Shown piece by piece: positions 43,345-54,927 of a stretch of DNA of 64,000 nucleotides. The DNA lies in NCBI RefSeq assembly GCF_002099425.1, contig NW_018344001.1:8327001-8391000 (forward strand). Direction: 5' to 3'. The position numbers and the translations under genes are program-made. This stretch comes from Phascolarctos cinereus. Its lineage: Eukaryota > Chordata > Mammalia > Diprotodontia > Phascolarctidae. Numbering within the stretch: position 1 is the first letter of the stretch; each line of letters opens with the position of its first letter. The notes below the pieces were generated by a model that saw nothing but the letters and a program-made list of their open reading frames with translations, made no database searches and was not told the DNA's origin.

Positions 43345-44060
43345 TGATTTTCTTGGATGATTCTAAATGGTTATCCAGAACAGTTGTATCAGTTCATAGC
43401 TCCACCAAGAATGCATTAATATGTCTGTCTTCCTGCATCTCCTCCATCCATTGCTTGCTTTCTTTAAAAAAAATCGTCTTTGCCAGTAAAGAGGGCAGAA
43501 CCAAGAGAACATTGTACACAGTAACAAGAATATTGTATGATGATCAGCTGTGAATGATTTAGCTATTCTCAGCAATACAATGGTCCAAGAAAATTCCGAA
43601 GGACTCATGATGAAAAATGCTATCCACTTCCAGAGAAAGAACTGATGGAGTCTGAATGCAGATTAAAGAATACTATTTTTCACTTTTTCATTTTTTTCTT
43701 TTGGACTGTATCTTCTTTCAAAATACGACTAATATGGAGATATGGTTTGCATGATTACACATGTGTAAGCTATACCAAATTACTTACTCTCTCAGGGAGG
43801 GAAAGAGAAAGAAAATTTGGAACTCAAAATTTTAAAAAAAGAATGTTAAAATTGTCTTTACATGTAACTGGGAAAAATAAAATATTATTTTAAAAAAGAA
43901 TCTTTGCCAATCCAGTGGCTGTGCGGTGAATCCTGAGTTATTTCAACGTTCGTTTCTCTTCTTAATGATTTTGGGCATGTTACCATGTGCCTGTTGATAG
44001 TTTACAACTCTTTTGCTAACCCCTCATTCATTCCATTTTAATACTTCTTTCTCTATGGGC
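43345..44060 (-). mobile_element. Older L1 fragment split by a plus-strand L1
   Basis: Antisense ORF2 phrases lie on both sides: AGTTCATAGCTCCACCAAGA on the left, and CTTTGCCAATCCAGTGGC with TGATAGTTTACAACTCTTTT on the right. Confidence 0.7.
43489..43898 (+). mobile_element. L1 3' end inserted in the older L1
   Basis: It reads GCAGAACCAAGAGAACATTG, CTATCCACTTCCAGAGAAAG and TTACATGTAACTGGG, with an AATAAAATATTATTTT tail. Related plus-strand ends are at 59,785-59,940 and 62,831-63,325. An imperfect ~12-bp duplication, AATC(G)TCTTTGCCA, flanks it at 43,472-43,485 and 43,899-43,910. Confidence 0.8.
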
Positions 44061-44065
44061 CTTAT

Positions 44066-44133
44066 ACAGCATGTTCCAAAAGTCAACTTTAATAGATTAA
44101 AACTACACTAAGCCTTTTGGAACATTCTGTCTA
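44066..44133. mobile_element. Mariner-like miniature element (palindromic MITE)
   Basis: The ends CAGCATGTTCCAAAAGTCA and, reversed, CAGAATGTTCCAAAAGGCT are inverted repeats of the mariner type (consensus close to CAGGGTGTCCCAAAAG). A TA flanks each side within a base or two. The whole ~68-bp unit can fold as one hairpin. Confidence 0.7.
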
Positions 44134-44229
44134 TTTGTACCAATTTGCTATGTATAGTTTAGGTACTGAACCTTTCATATATATTGCAGGTATTTGATGC
44201 CTCCCCCACAGTATAACCTTTTTTTTTAA

Positions 44230-44700
44230 ATCAATGACTCAGTCAACTAACAATGCCTGCTATGTGCCAGCCCTCAATAAACATTTATTGTTGTTGTTCA
44301 GTCATTCGATTGTGTCCGATTCTTTGTGACCCCATGGACCATACTGTCCATGGGATTTTACTGGCAAAGGTACTGGATTGGTTTGCCATTTCCTTCTCCA
44401 AAACATTTATTAAGCATTTATTATATGTTAGGCATTATGCTACACCCTGAGGACTCAAAGAAAGGCAAACATAGTCCTTAGCTTCAAGGAGCTTACATTC
44501 TAACACGGGGAGACAACATGCAGAGAACCATGCACATATATAACGTATACAGGGTAAATGGGAGGAAGGAACTAGAATAGGGGGTGGGCATCAGACAGGG
44601 AAGTGTTTCTTGCAGAAAGTGGGATTTTTGATGAGGATTGAGACTCCCCCCCCCGGGAAGCCAGGAGGCAGAGGTAAGAGTGGAGAGCATCCAGAGAAAG
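44230..44700 (-). mobile_element. L2 LINE 3' end split by a SINE fragment
   Basis: CCTGCTATGTGCCAG and AAACATTTATT lie left of the insert. TTTATTATATGTTAGGCATT, CTTCAAGGAGCTTACATTCT and TTCTTGCAGAAAGTGGGATT lie right of it. Confidence 0.75.
44290..44400 (-). mobile_element. RTE-tail SINE (Mar-1 3' part), 5' truncated
   Basis: TTGTTGTTCAGTCATTCGAT, TTCTTTGTGACCCCATGGAC and GTTTGCCATTTCCTTCTCC are the reversed Mar-1/BovB tail. A perfect 11-bp duplication, AAACATTTATT, lies at 44,279-44,289 and 44,401-44,411. Confidence 0.85.
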
Positions 44701-44839
44701 ACCCGGGCTTCTTCTCTTCTGACTGGGAAAGGTTAACCAGCCCTGGGTAGTTTGGGGGCAGACAGTGAGTTAGGCATCTACTTTGCCTCTTCAGACACTT
44801 TTTTTCTTCTTTGTTTTTTTCTTTAAAACATTTCTTTGA

Positions 44840-45025
44840 CTATTTCCAGTTTATCCTGTATGTAGATTATTCATACATAGTTGTTTGCTTGTTTTCTACC
44901 CATTAGACTGTAAGTTCCTCAAGGTCAGGGACTGTTTTTTGCTTTTCTTTGGATCCCCAGCACTTGGCAGAGTGCCTGGCACATAGTAGGGGCTTAATAA
45001 GTGTTTATTGACTGATTGGCTTAAT
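44840..45025 (+). mobile_element. L2 3' terminus, well preserved
   Basis: CATTAGACTGTAAGTTCCTC, AGAGTGCCTGGCACATAGTA and AATAAGTGTTTATTGACTGA match the L2 end closely. Confidence 0.85.
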
Positions 45026-45029
45026 GTCT

Positions 45030-45400
45030 AGGAATAGTACATCTTCTAGGATGTGCTGGGGAGACATTCCTCCAGACCTTTCATCTTTTCTTCTAGAGGG
45101 AAGACTGATCTCTATGTTTATGCACTCATAGCTGTTACAGCAAGCAGTTGATCAATACATCTGACATATGAAACAGTTGAAAAACATATGCAGAGAGAAG
45201 AAAGTCTTTTTTCAAAAACAGGCATTTAAATTTGTAATAGACCCAGCTTGGTCCACATGCCTGAGGTACGCAGACATTAGGGGGAATGAGAGAGTGACCA
45301 GATGGGGCAACCAGGGTGCTGAAGGGCACTGAGAGCTACACAAAAGAGGACCAGTCAACGGAACTGGAGGTGGTTGGTGCAGGATAGGGAATGGAGGAAG
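45030..45400. other. Unclassified sequence
   Basis: I recognise nothing here. Confidence 0.35.
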
Positions 45401-45404
45401 GAAT

Positions 45405-45750
45405 GCACTCGCTTTCTTCAAATATTTAAATTGTCGTCATGTCCAAGAAAGGTTAGACTTGTTGGTCCCCAACTGTAGAGGGAGGAGCACTGAGTAGACA
45501 TTTCATAGAGGTCAACTTAGGCTGGATGTCAGGGGGAAAAATTAAACGTCAAAATCAGAGTTGTCCCAAAGGGGCTGGGGATGCTTCTAGAAGTAGTGGC
45601 TCCCCCTGACTCAAAGTCTCAAAGCAAAGGCTCTACTGTCCTTTGTTGGGACTGTTGTAAAGAGGATCCTCACACAGGTTGGACTAGATGGCTACCAGGC
45701 TTCCTCACAACTCTGAAATTCTTTCCGGCTCCGCAGTCTGATGATTCAAT
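45405..45750 (+). mobile_element. L3/CR1 LINE 3' region, sense
   Basis: TTCTTCAAATATTTAAATTG, CTTAGGCTGGATGTCAGGGG, GGTTGGACTAGATGGCTACC and AACTCTGAAATTCTTT are in sense L3/CR1 order. Confidence 0.75.
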
Positions 45751-46730
45751 GATTCTCTGAAATGCCCGTCCTGGGAACAGAATCCACATGTTTCCTAGGT
45801 GATTTAGTTAGTCATAAAGGGAGGTCTTTTTTTTTCCACCCCCAAAATCAAGCTGGGGTTCAAGCTTCTCCTTTGTTCTACGGAAAATGTAAACTTGGGT
45901 TAACAATCATGGCAGTAGTGGGCAGGCTGATTTCCAATCCTCCTCCACCATGCCTTTCATTTTCCTGCACACATTCCCAAGCTGCCCAGCCTCCTTTAAG
46001 TCCTTCTCCTCGGCTTTTGATGTCTTGGCTACAGCATGCTATTTGCATCTGGTTTATTTGTTTATGGCCTGATGGTTTTAAGTCTTACTCCTCTCTTCAA
46101 CTGCCTATTGAAGAAAGGAAACATGGAGAACGAAATCCTCTTGACTGCAACTTATAAACAGAGGTTGGCCAATGAGAAATCAAGCCCTAATCTGATTATA
46201 GGAAGGCTGTGGTATGTCTAGAGTTTTTTTGAGTTGTTCCACTTTGTCTGGGAGATTGAACACAAGGCAGAGAGATTTTGTCCATTGTGAACTTACATTT
46301 CCAGATCACATTGACCATTTCCACCTTGGGACCAGGGTCAGAAATAGTGTGTAGTAAAACAAGCAATAAAAATAAAGAAATGAAAAGGAAGTCAAAAGTT
46401 GGTCCACATACGGACACATGTTTCAGGTTTTCCTGAAGCTTAATCTTATCCAGCTCAGGAGGCACAGGCTAACCCAGATTAATTGTTAGTGTGAAGATCA
46501 CGCTAATTTGAATACAGCTGGTCCTCATTTTTTGCTGCAATGTGTTTCGGAAACCATGTCATAAAGTGTACAATTATAAAGAGAAACATATTTTCCCATG
46601 TGAGCAATGCTATGAATTGGGGGTTGTATTCACAATGAGGGCTTGGCATCAAAGAGCTCATAGATATGATGCCTCCCCCAATGTCATAAAAGTCAAGCTT
46701 TTCTGCAATTACAGTTAAGAAGATCTACAC
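45750..46730. other. Mostly unclassified; possible old repeat at 46,500-46,730
   Basis: A 131-codon frame at 45,762-46,157 has no homology I recognise. The part GCTGGTCCTCATTTTTTGCT ... AGAGAAACATATTTTCCCAT may be an ancient DNA transposon. Confidence 0.35.
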
Positions 46731-46734
46731 TGAA

Positions 46735-46817
46735 ATTTGACCTCAGGTACCACTATGTCTGTGTGATCCTGGCCAAGTCACTGAACTGCTTTGTGTCCTA
46801 GCATTCTCATCTTTAAA

Positions 46818-46874
<57 letters not shown>

Positions 46875-46920
46875 CAGCGGCCTCTAAGTTCCCTTGCAGC
46901 TCTAAATCTATGATTCCGTG
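46735..46920 (+). mobile_element. MIR SINE split by a TG microsatellite
   Basis: TGTGATCCTGGCCAAGTCAC and CATTCTCATCTTTAAAATG precede the (TG)n. GCGGCCTCTAAGTTCCCTTG with AGCTCTAAATCTATGATTCC follows it. Confidence 0.75.
46818..46870. repeat. (TG)n microsatellite, ~26 units
   Basis: It is an uninterrupted TG run within the MIR. Confidence 0.95.
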
Positions 46921-47019
46921 ATGTATCCTCATCATTTATGCTCTAATCCTGAAAAATAGGACCAAATGCATTGTCCATACTGATGATACCAGGTGCCTTA
47001 ATGCACTACTGTCAACCTC

Positions 47020-48870
47020 TCCATTGAAAACCTTGCCTCATATTTAACCAAAAGAGAAAATGGAGGTCACTCATTGAGATGTCCTCTTCTCCCTTCCTAC
47101 TTATCATATATCACTCATATACTTTCTCCCACTATCTTCTCCTTTACTCCTGTCTCATACAAAGAGGTAGCCCTTCTCCGTGCCGAGGCTAACCCCTCTA
47201 CATGAACAAGTGATCCTATTCCTTTCCATCTTCTCCAGCATCTTCTCCCCCTCTTTTCTTCCCCATTATCTTTTATCTTCAGTCTCTTTCTGTCTACTGG
47301 CTGCTTCCCTACTGCCTGTAAACATGCTTATGTTTTCCTTATCCTCAAAAAACCCCTCACTTTGTCCTTCCATACCTGCTAACTAACATCGTACACCTCT
47401 TCTGCCCTTTGTGGTGAAGATCCTTGAGAAGGCCACTTCCAGTTAGTGCCTCCCCTTCCCACTCTTTCAAAACCTCTAGCATCTTGCTTCTGACTTCTTC
47501 ATTTAACCAAAACTATTCTCTACAAAGTTACCAGATCCACTGACCTTTTCTAAATCTGCATCATCTTGACCTCTCAGCAGCCTTTGATGCCATCAACCCT
47601 CTTTCCTCTTGAATGTTCTCCTCTCTGGGGTTTTTGTGATTATGCTGTCTCTCTTGGTTTTCTTCTTATCTCTGTGATCACTACCTTTCAGTCTCTTTTG
47701 CTGGATCCTCATCCAGGTTACTCCCACCAACCATGGGTTTCCACCAGTGATCTGTCCTATGCCCTTTTCACTTCTTCCTCTGCATGATCTCATTTGGTGA
47801 TCTCTTCAGCTCCCATATATTCAATTATCATCTTTATGCAGATGAGTCTCAGATCTGTTTATCCAGCCCTCACCTCTCTCCTAATTGTCAGTCTTGCATC
47901 ATCAACTGTCTCTTGAGCTGTAGATTCCATAGGCTTCTTGTTTAAAACTGAACTCATTATCTTTTTCTCCCTTTCCAAACTTCTCTCTCACTTTTGAGAG
48001 GACCATCATCCTCACAGTCACCCAGCCTCAAAATGTGGGCATCATCTTCAAGTGCTCACTCCTACCCCCATATCCAATCCAATGGACAATCCCATTTCTA
48101 TTTCCACATATCTTATACTTGTCTCCTTCTCTCCTCCAATACAGCTAGCACCCTGCTACCTGTCCTTATCACCTCACACCAGGGTTATCGCCTTCTGCTT
48201 GGGCTCTTCTGCTCAAGTCTCTCCACACTCCAACCCATTCTCCACTCAGCTGCCAAAGAGATTTCCCTAAAACATAGGTCTGAGAATATCATACAATGCC
48301 CCCTCCATCCTTGCTCACCAAGGTCCAGTGGGTCCATATGACTTCCATGATCAGATGTAAAAGCCTCTGCTTGCCTTTTAAAGCTCTTCACTACCTGGTC
48401 CTTTCCTCCCTTTTCTAGACATCTTTGTACTTTGCCACCCTCCACCAACTCAATGACCCAATGACTTTGGCCTTCATACTATTCCTAACACAAAACAATC
48501 CCTCTCCTGACTCCACATCTTGACCATGGCTATCCTTCATGCCTGGAATGAGCACCTTCCTCACTTTTGTCTCCTGGCTTCTCTGGCTCCCTTGAAGACT
48601 CAGGCCAAACTCTGCCTTCTATAGGAAGACTTTGTTGGTGTGCCTTCTTTTCCTTCTCTCCCAGTCAGTATCTTCCTCCTGAAATTACCTTCTCTTTACA
48701 TTGTGTCTGTTTTGTACGTGTGATGCTTGCATTTTGTCTCCCCTAGTAAAATGTCATCTCTTTGACGGCATGGACTGAGTGTTTGGCTTCCTTTGTCAAC
48801 TCATTGCTTAGCAGAGTGCCTGGCACCTACTAAGTGCTTAATGAGTGCTTGTTGGCTGACTGGGTGACTG
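47020..48870 (+). mobile_element. Long L2 LINE copy (~1.85 kb) with RT region
   Basis: L2 sequence is continuous from the ORF2 palm region to the 3' terminus (CAGAGTGCCTGGCACCTACT). At 47,835-47,861 the sense frame gives YADESQICL, the L2 reverse transcriptase box YADDSQ with the second Asp changed to Glu. Downstream TAAAACTGAACTCATTATC, CCAACCCATTCTCCACTCAG and GCCTGGAATGAGCACCTTCC keep the order. It is the longest L2 copy here and is inactive. Confidence 0.85.
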
Positions 48871-48887
48871 AGGAAATAACATCTCTC

Positions 48888-48960
48888 TATGTGTGTGTGT
48901 GTGTGTGTACGTATCTATATAATTATATCTATCTACCTATAGCAGGTCTATACCTATATC
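48888..48960. repeat. (TG)n followed by (TATC)-like repeat
   Basis: TG units at 48,891-48,908 are followed by ATATAATTATATCTATCTAC-type sequence. Confidence 0.8.
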
Positions 48961-49110
48961 TGGATTCACATCCTGCCTCACAAATGTACTAGGTGTGTGA
49001 ACCTGGGAAAGTCATTTAACCTCTATGTAAGTTTCTTTATCTGTAAAATGAGAGGCCTGGATTTGATGGCATCCGAGGTCTCTTCCAGCCTCTGAATCAT
49101 AGGTCTAGTT
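48960..49110 (+). mobile_element. MIR SINE
   Basis: CTGGATTCACATCCTGCCTC, GAACCTGGGAAAGTCATTTA and TCCGAGGTCTCTTCCAGCCT are plus-strand MIR. Confidence 0.75.
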
Positions 49111-49560
49111 TGGTAGATAATACATTTTATGATTTATGGTGAGTTTTAACCCCACTCCCAATTCCTATTAAAAGACATTACCACAGAATCTTTCTTAACT
49201 TTCTCCTGTGTCTCATTCTGCAACCACAGTCCCCACCCACTTCTTACACAAGGCAGGCTTTTCCAATTTAATAACAATAACACTACTTATTCCAATATTT
49301 CAGCAACTTGTGAGTTCTTTGGCGTGAGTCCTCCTTTTTCCTGCAATGAAGATTTTGACTCCTCTGTTACTCTGTAGTCAATCTCCAAGAGTTCCTGGGG
49401 CCAAAAACATTCATTAGGCTGTGTCCTCTCTAGGGATGAGCTACCTCCAAATTTAGCTAGGCTTATCCAGGCACATGAGAATTATACATATAATGATAAC
49501 TAAAAAAGTTTGGTTAACTCTTATGTAGTCAGGAGCTGACTCTCCAAGATGGCTCTCTCT
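49110..49560. other. Unclassified sequence
   Basis: I see no family or gene. Confidence 0.35.
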
Positions 49561-49589
49561 GACCCCTCTGCCACCCGTCTTCTCACCAT

Positions 49590-49675
49590 TCCATTGTCCA
49601 GAGGCAGAGTTGGAATTCAGGTTTTCCTGATTCTAAATCCAGTGCTTTAGCCACTGCACCAGCCGGATGCCTCAG
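49590..49675 (-). mobile_element. SINE head fragment
   Basis: GAATTCAGGTTTTCCTGATT and CACTGCACCAGCCGGATGCC are the reversed SINE 5' end. Confidence 0.7.
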
Positions 49676-49944
49676 TGATGTCAACTATTCATATCTTCTC
49701 ATTCAGTGGAGTTCTTTCCTTTCCACAAATATTCCATAGAAGTTCTTTTAATACGTCATAGGTTTTCCTCTGATCGCCCTTCATTCTCACCTCATGACTA
49801 GCTCATCTCCCTTTCTGGCCATACTTGTCCTTGTTGCTACAGGTAACTAAAAGCTGACTCTATCTAGCACTTCCTTCAATGAGGGCTACCGTGACACCTT
49901 TTGGATTTTGTTCAGATCTCACTTCTGATATCTCTCTTTTGAGA

Positions 49945-52190
49945 AGCAGCATGGAACAGTGAGAGATCATATCCCACCTCTGTCATTTAATAGCTGTTTG
50001 ACCCTAGGCAAGTGACTTCATCTCTTTTTTTTCTTTAAGAAATATTTTTATTCATTTTCAACTTAAAAGTAAAAAGACCAAAATAAAAAATTTCTGTGTA
50101 CACAGGACAACATAAAAAGAGGATTCAATATAAAACCATGAATTTCCATTTCATACTGTTTACTTTTTTTCAAAAAACTATGTAATAAACACTACACATT
50201 GTTTCAAAGCTTCTCTGCTTTTCTGTGCTTCATTCAAAGTTTTCTTTTGTTCTCTGCTGTGCACTTTCCATTTTTTTTCTCCTTCCCACTGCATTTCTCT
50301 AGAGGTGTATATCATCTTCCATCATAGGTCCTTTGTAGTTGATTTGAGTATTTATAGTATTCAAAATAACTTAGTCATTCAAAGTTGTTCTTAGAACAAT
50401 ATTGCTGTTTACAATGTTCTCTTGGTTCTGCTTATTTCACACTTCATTACCCCATGCAAGTCTTTCCATGTTCTTTTAAAATTAACCATCTCATCATTTC
50501 TTATAGCACAGTAGTATTCCATCATAATTGTATACCACAACTTATTTAGCCGTTCCCCAGTTAAAGGCAATCCCTGCAATTTCCAGCTCTTTGCCACCAC
50601 AAAGAGGGCTGCTATAAATATTTTAGAACATAGAGGTTCTTTTCCTTTTTCCCTAATCACCTTGGGAAAGAGACTTAATAGTGGTATTGCTGGGTCAAGG
50701 GGAATAGGCAGTTTTATAGCTCTTTGAGTATAATTCCAGATTGCTCTCTGAAATGGTTGGATCAGTTCACAGTTCTACCAATAATGAATTAGTGTCCCAA
50801 TTTTTCCACATGCCCTCCAACATTTGTCAATTTCACCTTTTACCATTTGGGCCAAACTGATAGGTAAAAGATGATACCTCAAAGTTGCTGTAATTTGCAT
50901 TTCTCTAATCAATAGTGATTTAGAGCATTTTTTCACATGACTATATAATGGTCTTGATTTCTTCATTGAAAATCTTTCTATTTATATCCTTTGACTATTT
51001 ATCAATTGGAGAATGACTCATATTCTTATAAATTTGACAAAATTCTTTATATAGCTAAGATATGAGACTTTTATAGGAGGAATTGTCTATAAAATTTTAC
51101 TCCCAATTTTCTATTTTCCTTCTAATTTTGGATACATTTGTTTTATTTGTACAAAGCTTTTTTAAATTTAACATAATTGAAATTATCCATTTTATGCCTC
51201 ACTCTGCTCTCTCTCTCTCTCTTGTTTATTCATAAGTTGTTCTCCTATCCATAAGTCTTACAGGAAGCATGTTCTGTGTTCTTCTAATTTTCTTATGATA
51301 CCTCCCTTTACATCTAGGTCATGTACCTGTTTTGACTTTATCTTGGTAAATAGTGCAAATGTTGGTCTATGTCCAATTTCTGCAAAGTGCTTTCCAGATT
51401 TCCCAACAAATTTTTATGAATTCTTAATGAATTTTATCCAATTTTAATGGTATTATGATGCATTTTATCCCATTTTAATGAGATTGTAATGAATTTTTAA
51501 TGAATTCTTATCCGCAAAGCTTAAATCTTTACATTTGTCAAAGACAAAGTTGCTATAATCATTTGCTGCTGTGTATTATATATTTACTCTGTTCCACTGA
51601 TCTAACTTTCTATTTCTTAGCCAGTAATAGGTAGTTTTGATAATTATTGCCTTATAGTTTTAGATCTAGTATTGTTAAACTTTCTTCCTTTAATTTTTTT
51701 CATCAATTCATTTGATATTCTTGACCTTTTGCTCTTCCAAATGAATTTTGTCATCATTTTTTTCTAGCTCAGTAAAATATTTTTTTTTTGTAATTTAATT
51801 GGGATGACATTGAATAAATAGATTAGGTAAAATTGTCATCTTTGCTATATTGGCTCTATCTACCTATGAACAATTAATATTTCTCAAATCTCACTTTATT
51901 TGTATAAAAATTCTTTTATAATTATGTTCATGTATTTTCGGGGTTTGTTTTAGTAGGTATACTTCTAGGTATTTTATGTTGTCTACAATTTTTTTTGAAT
52001 GGCATAACTCTTACTATCTCTTCTTGGAGGGTTTTGTTGATGATGCATAGAAAGACTGATGATTTATGTGGGTTTATTTTATATCCTGCAAGTGAATTCA
52101 TCCCTGTGGACTATGGTTTCTTCATATATAAAATGAAAAGGTTGAATTAGATGGTCTCTGTTTCCATCTAGCTGTAAACTTACCATTTTC
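49945..52190 (+). mobile_element. MIR SINE split by an L1
   Basis: The left half has AGCAGCATGGAACAGTG and TTTGACCCTAGGCAAGTGAC. The right half resumes after the L1 with ATATAAAATGAAAAGGTTGA and TTAGATGGTCTCTG. Confidence 0.8.
50026..52087 (-). mobile_element. L1, 2.06 kb, 5' truncated, with target-site duplication
   Basis: The minus-strand frame at 50,409-50,660 contains PLCSKIFIAALF and LWYTIMMEYYCAIRNDEMVN, the conserved C-terminal end of L1 ORF2. The 3' UTR and poly(A) (T run on plus) lie at 50,026-50,100. The duplication CAAGTGACTTCATCTCT (50,009-50,025) / CAAGTGAATTCATCCCT (52,089-52,105) differs at two bases. This is the cleanest L1 insertion in the window. Confidence 0.9.
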
Positions 52191-52494
52191 TGACATATTC
52201 CAAGGTGTCTTTTTTCCTTCCTTGTAAACAAGACCTGTGTCATATTCTTCCCACTAGGTTATGTAGAGATTATCCTAGTTGGACATTAAGATCCCTTGTA
52301 CTGGATAACAGAAAAGGGTTAGGACCATGCCAATGGAATTAGCATTTCACAATTTGCCCAGTTCTGTGGCTATTTCATACACATTAGCATTGGAGGGATT
52401 CAAAGCAATGAACACTGTTCAGTGGCATGGTATGATTTACTGGGGCTATTTCATAGTAAGGGAAAAGGTAAGGTGAAAAGTAAGAATGTTTTAA

Positions 52495-53300
52495 ATCACT
52501 GAACCCTAGAGGTCATCTAGTACAACTTGTACCTGAAGAATTCCTTCTGTAACATAACCCCCCCAAAAAGTCATGTAGCCTTTGTTTGAAGACTTCTAGG
52601 GAGGAAGTGATGGACCATTAGGTTGTGCAGTCCATAGAGTGCCAGACCTGCAGTCAGGAAGATTCCTCTTTCTGAGTTCAAATCTGGCCTCAGATACTTA
52701 CTAACTGTGTGACTCTGGGCAAGTCACCAAACCCCTCAGTTTCCTCATCTGTAAAATGGGCTGGAGAAGGAAAGGGCAAACCACTCTAGTATATTTGCCA
52801 AGAAAACCCCAAATGGGGTCAGAAGAGTAGGACATGACTGAAAATGAATGAACCCTAATGAGAGCAAAAGGAGGAAGAAACCCATTGCTTCATGTAGGGG
52901 GCAGCCCTTTGTGCTTTGGGATGGCTTTTGTCCTTAGGAAGTTTCTTCTGATATCTGTCCCTCTACTGCTTTCACACATTGTTGCAGCCCTGCCCTCTGG
53001 GGCCAAGTGAAGTATTCATTGAATCCACATGACAAAACCTTGAAGTCAGTCATTAGGTTCCCCTTAAACAGTTTCCTTAGACTAGACATCTGTTTCTTCA
53101 ATGACCCCTCTGATTGGCTGGATCTTGATTCCCTCTACCCTTTTTGTGACGCTCTTCAAGATGCTTTCTGATCAGCGAATGACCTTCTGAAAACGAGATA
53201 CGCAGAACTGCAACCATTCAACAGTGTGGAGACCTGAGATTTCTCTGTTTTGGCTATTCCCTACTCCGATGCAGATCACAAAAGTTGCACGTTTCCCATG
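52495..53300 (-). mobile_element. L3/CR1 LINE split by a SINE
   Basis: GAGGTCATCTAGTACAACTT and GAAGACTTCTAGGGAGGAAG lie left of the SINE. TTAGGAAGTTTCTTCTGATA, CCCTGCCCTCTGGGGCCAAG and TTGACTTCAAGG-like sequence lie right of it. Confidence 0.7.
52615..52850 (+). mobile_element. Marsupial tRNA-SINE (Mar-1-like), near full length
   Basis: GAGTTCAAATCTGGCCTCAG, TGACTCTGGGCAAGTCACCA, GGCTGGAGAAGGAAAGGGCA and the tail CCCCAAATGGGGTCAGAAGA are present. Confidence 0.85.
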
Positions 53301-53421
53301 TAACCAAAGGATCCTAGACCCACAGCTGAGGGAACCTGAGAGGGCGTCAGCCACTGAGGATGCCCTACAAGCATGTAGCATCCCATCCCCCCAGCAACTG
53401 AGCCTTCTTTCTTACTTTTTT

Positions 53422-53645
53422 TGATTTTTAAAATTTTATTTATTTATTTTTAGTTTTCAACATTCACTTCCACAAGATTTTGAGTTCCAAATTTTCTCCC
53501 AGTCCCGCCCCTACCCCACCCCAAGACAGCATGCATTCTGAATACCCCTTCCCCTAATCTGCCCTCCCTTCTATCTCTCCCCCTCTTATCTCCTTCCCTT
53601 TCCCTGTAGGGCAGGATAGATTTCTATACCTCATTTCCTGTATCT
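53422..53645 (-). mobile_element. L1 3'-UTR fragment
   Basis: TTTAGTTTTCAACATTCACT and CCAAGACAGCATGCATTCTG match 100-200. CCCTGTAGGGCAGGATAGAT extends further into the same 3' UTR family. Confidence 0.75.
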
Positions 53646-53794
53646 GATCCTTCTTTCAAGACCTTATGGGTGGCCTTTGTAAGTCTTTGTAGCTGAAGCA
53701 CTCAGCACCCTGCAGCCAAACTGATCAAGAGCCTCTCCAAGCTTAGCTAGATTGGCTCTTGGATGAATGAGATAGAGTCGTAAGAAAACACACT

Positions 53795-54065
53795 CATTGG
53801 AAGGGACTGCAGGGGCCAGTTGTTCTAGCTCAACCCTTTCATTTTACATGTGAGTTAACTAAGACCCAGAGAGAGAAAGTGACATGGCCAAGGTCATGCA
53901 TAGAGTGATAAGTTTAGAGCTAGGAAGATGCCCAAGAGCAGTTCTATCTCCTCATTTTACAGAAATGAAACTGAGGTCCAATGAGGTTAAAGGCCTTGCC
54001 CAAAGTCACCCACATAGGCAAGATTTGATCCCAGGTACTTTGGCTCCAAATGCAGTGTTCCCAAG
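53795..54065 (-). mobile_element. Two adjacent MIR fragments
   Basis: TTTTACATGTGAGTTAACTA with CATGGCCAAGGTCATGCATA, then TTTTACAGAAATGAAACTGA with CTTGCCCAAAGTCACCCACA, repeat the reversed MIR core twice. Confidence 0.7.
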
Positions 54066-54069
54066 CCTG

Positions 54070-54555
54070 TGGTCAAAGCCTCTTCCACTTGGGGAGGCCT
54101 GCTACAGGATGTGCTCCATGCCAAGAAGAGTTATCAGAATGGGACTCAGTGGAGGAAGCGTGTCTGCTTGCTGAACCTCTACAGAATCTGCCATTTTGCC
54201 TACAAGGCCTTGTCCTGCTAAGCTCCAGGCTAACCACAGGAATCTTCAGTTCAGATTTCAATAGGTATGCTTTCTTTCACTTCCATTAGTGTTTTTTATT
54301 AGTTATGTCTGAGCTACCCCAGAGCCTCAGGAAAAATTAATTTCAGGCTGTTGTGGCATAGAACAAAGACTTTGGTCATTTTTGTTGTTAATGCGCCTTA
54401 TTTTATTATTTGAAACATCGTATCTTTAACCTTTAAATTCAGAAAATAGGCTGTGTGTGGTATTTGTAGCTTGGAAACACAACAGATGGCTTTATGGTCT
54501 TTTGATTTAATAGCAAAATTATAACATGGAGACAATCTATGAGGCCTAGAACTTA
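54070..54555. other. Unclassified sequence
   Basis: I recognise nothing here. Confidence 0.35.
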
Positions 54556-54556
54556 G

Positions 54557-54558
<2 letters not shown>

Positions 54559-54593
<35 letters not shown>

Positions 54594-54642
54594 TCATGTA
54601 TACTTAGAAATATATATACCCAAACATACATATATACTTAGA

Positions 54643-54716
<74 letters not shown>

Positions 54717-54720
54717 CATA
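54559..54720. repeat. (TG)n and (TA)n microsatellites
   Basis: A TG run at 54,559-54,590 is followed by a TG/TA run from about 54,644 to 54,718. Frames rich in Cys/Val and Ile/Tyr here are artefacts. Confidence 0.9.
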
Positions 54721-54927
54721 TTATTTAGCCATTCCCCAGTTGATGAGCATCTTCTTTGTTTCTAAGTCTTCATTAACACAAAAAATAAAATATTTCTCTA
54801 CATCAGAGTATCTGGGCACTGTCCTGTTATCAGTGGTTTCCTTGGACCAGGAGCACACAGTAACAGAGTCTCTGGTACAAAGACTCCATTTATCACTCAA
54901 TTTGTGTAATTCCAATTTGCTTTCCAG

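Noticed and set aside
45762-46157. A 131-codon plus-strand frame
   Set aside because: There is no recognisable homology, splice context or codon pattern. Its length is within chance for 64 kb.
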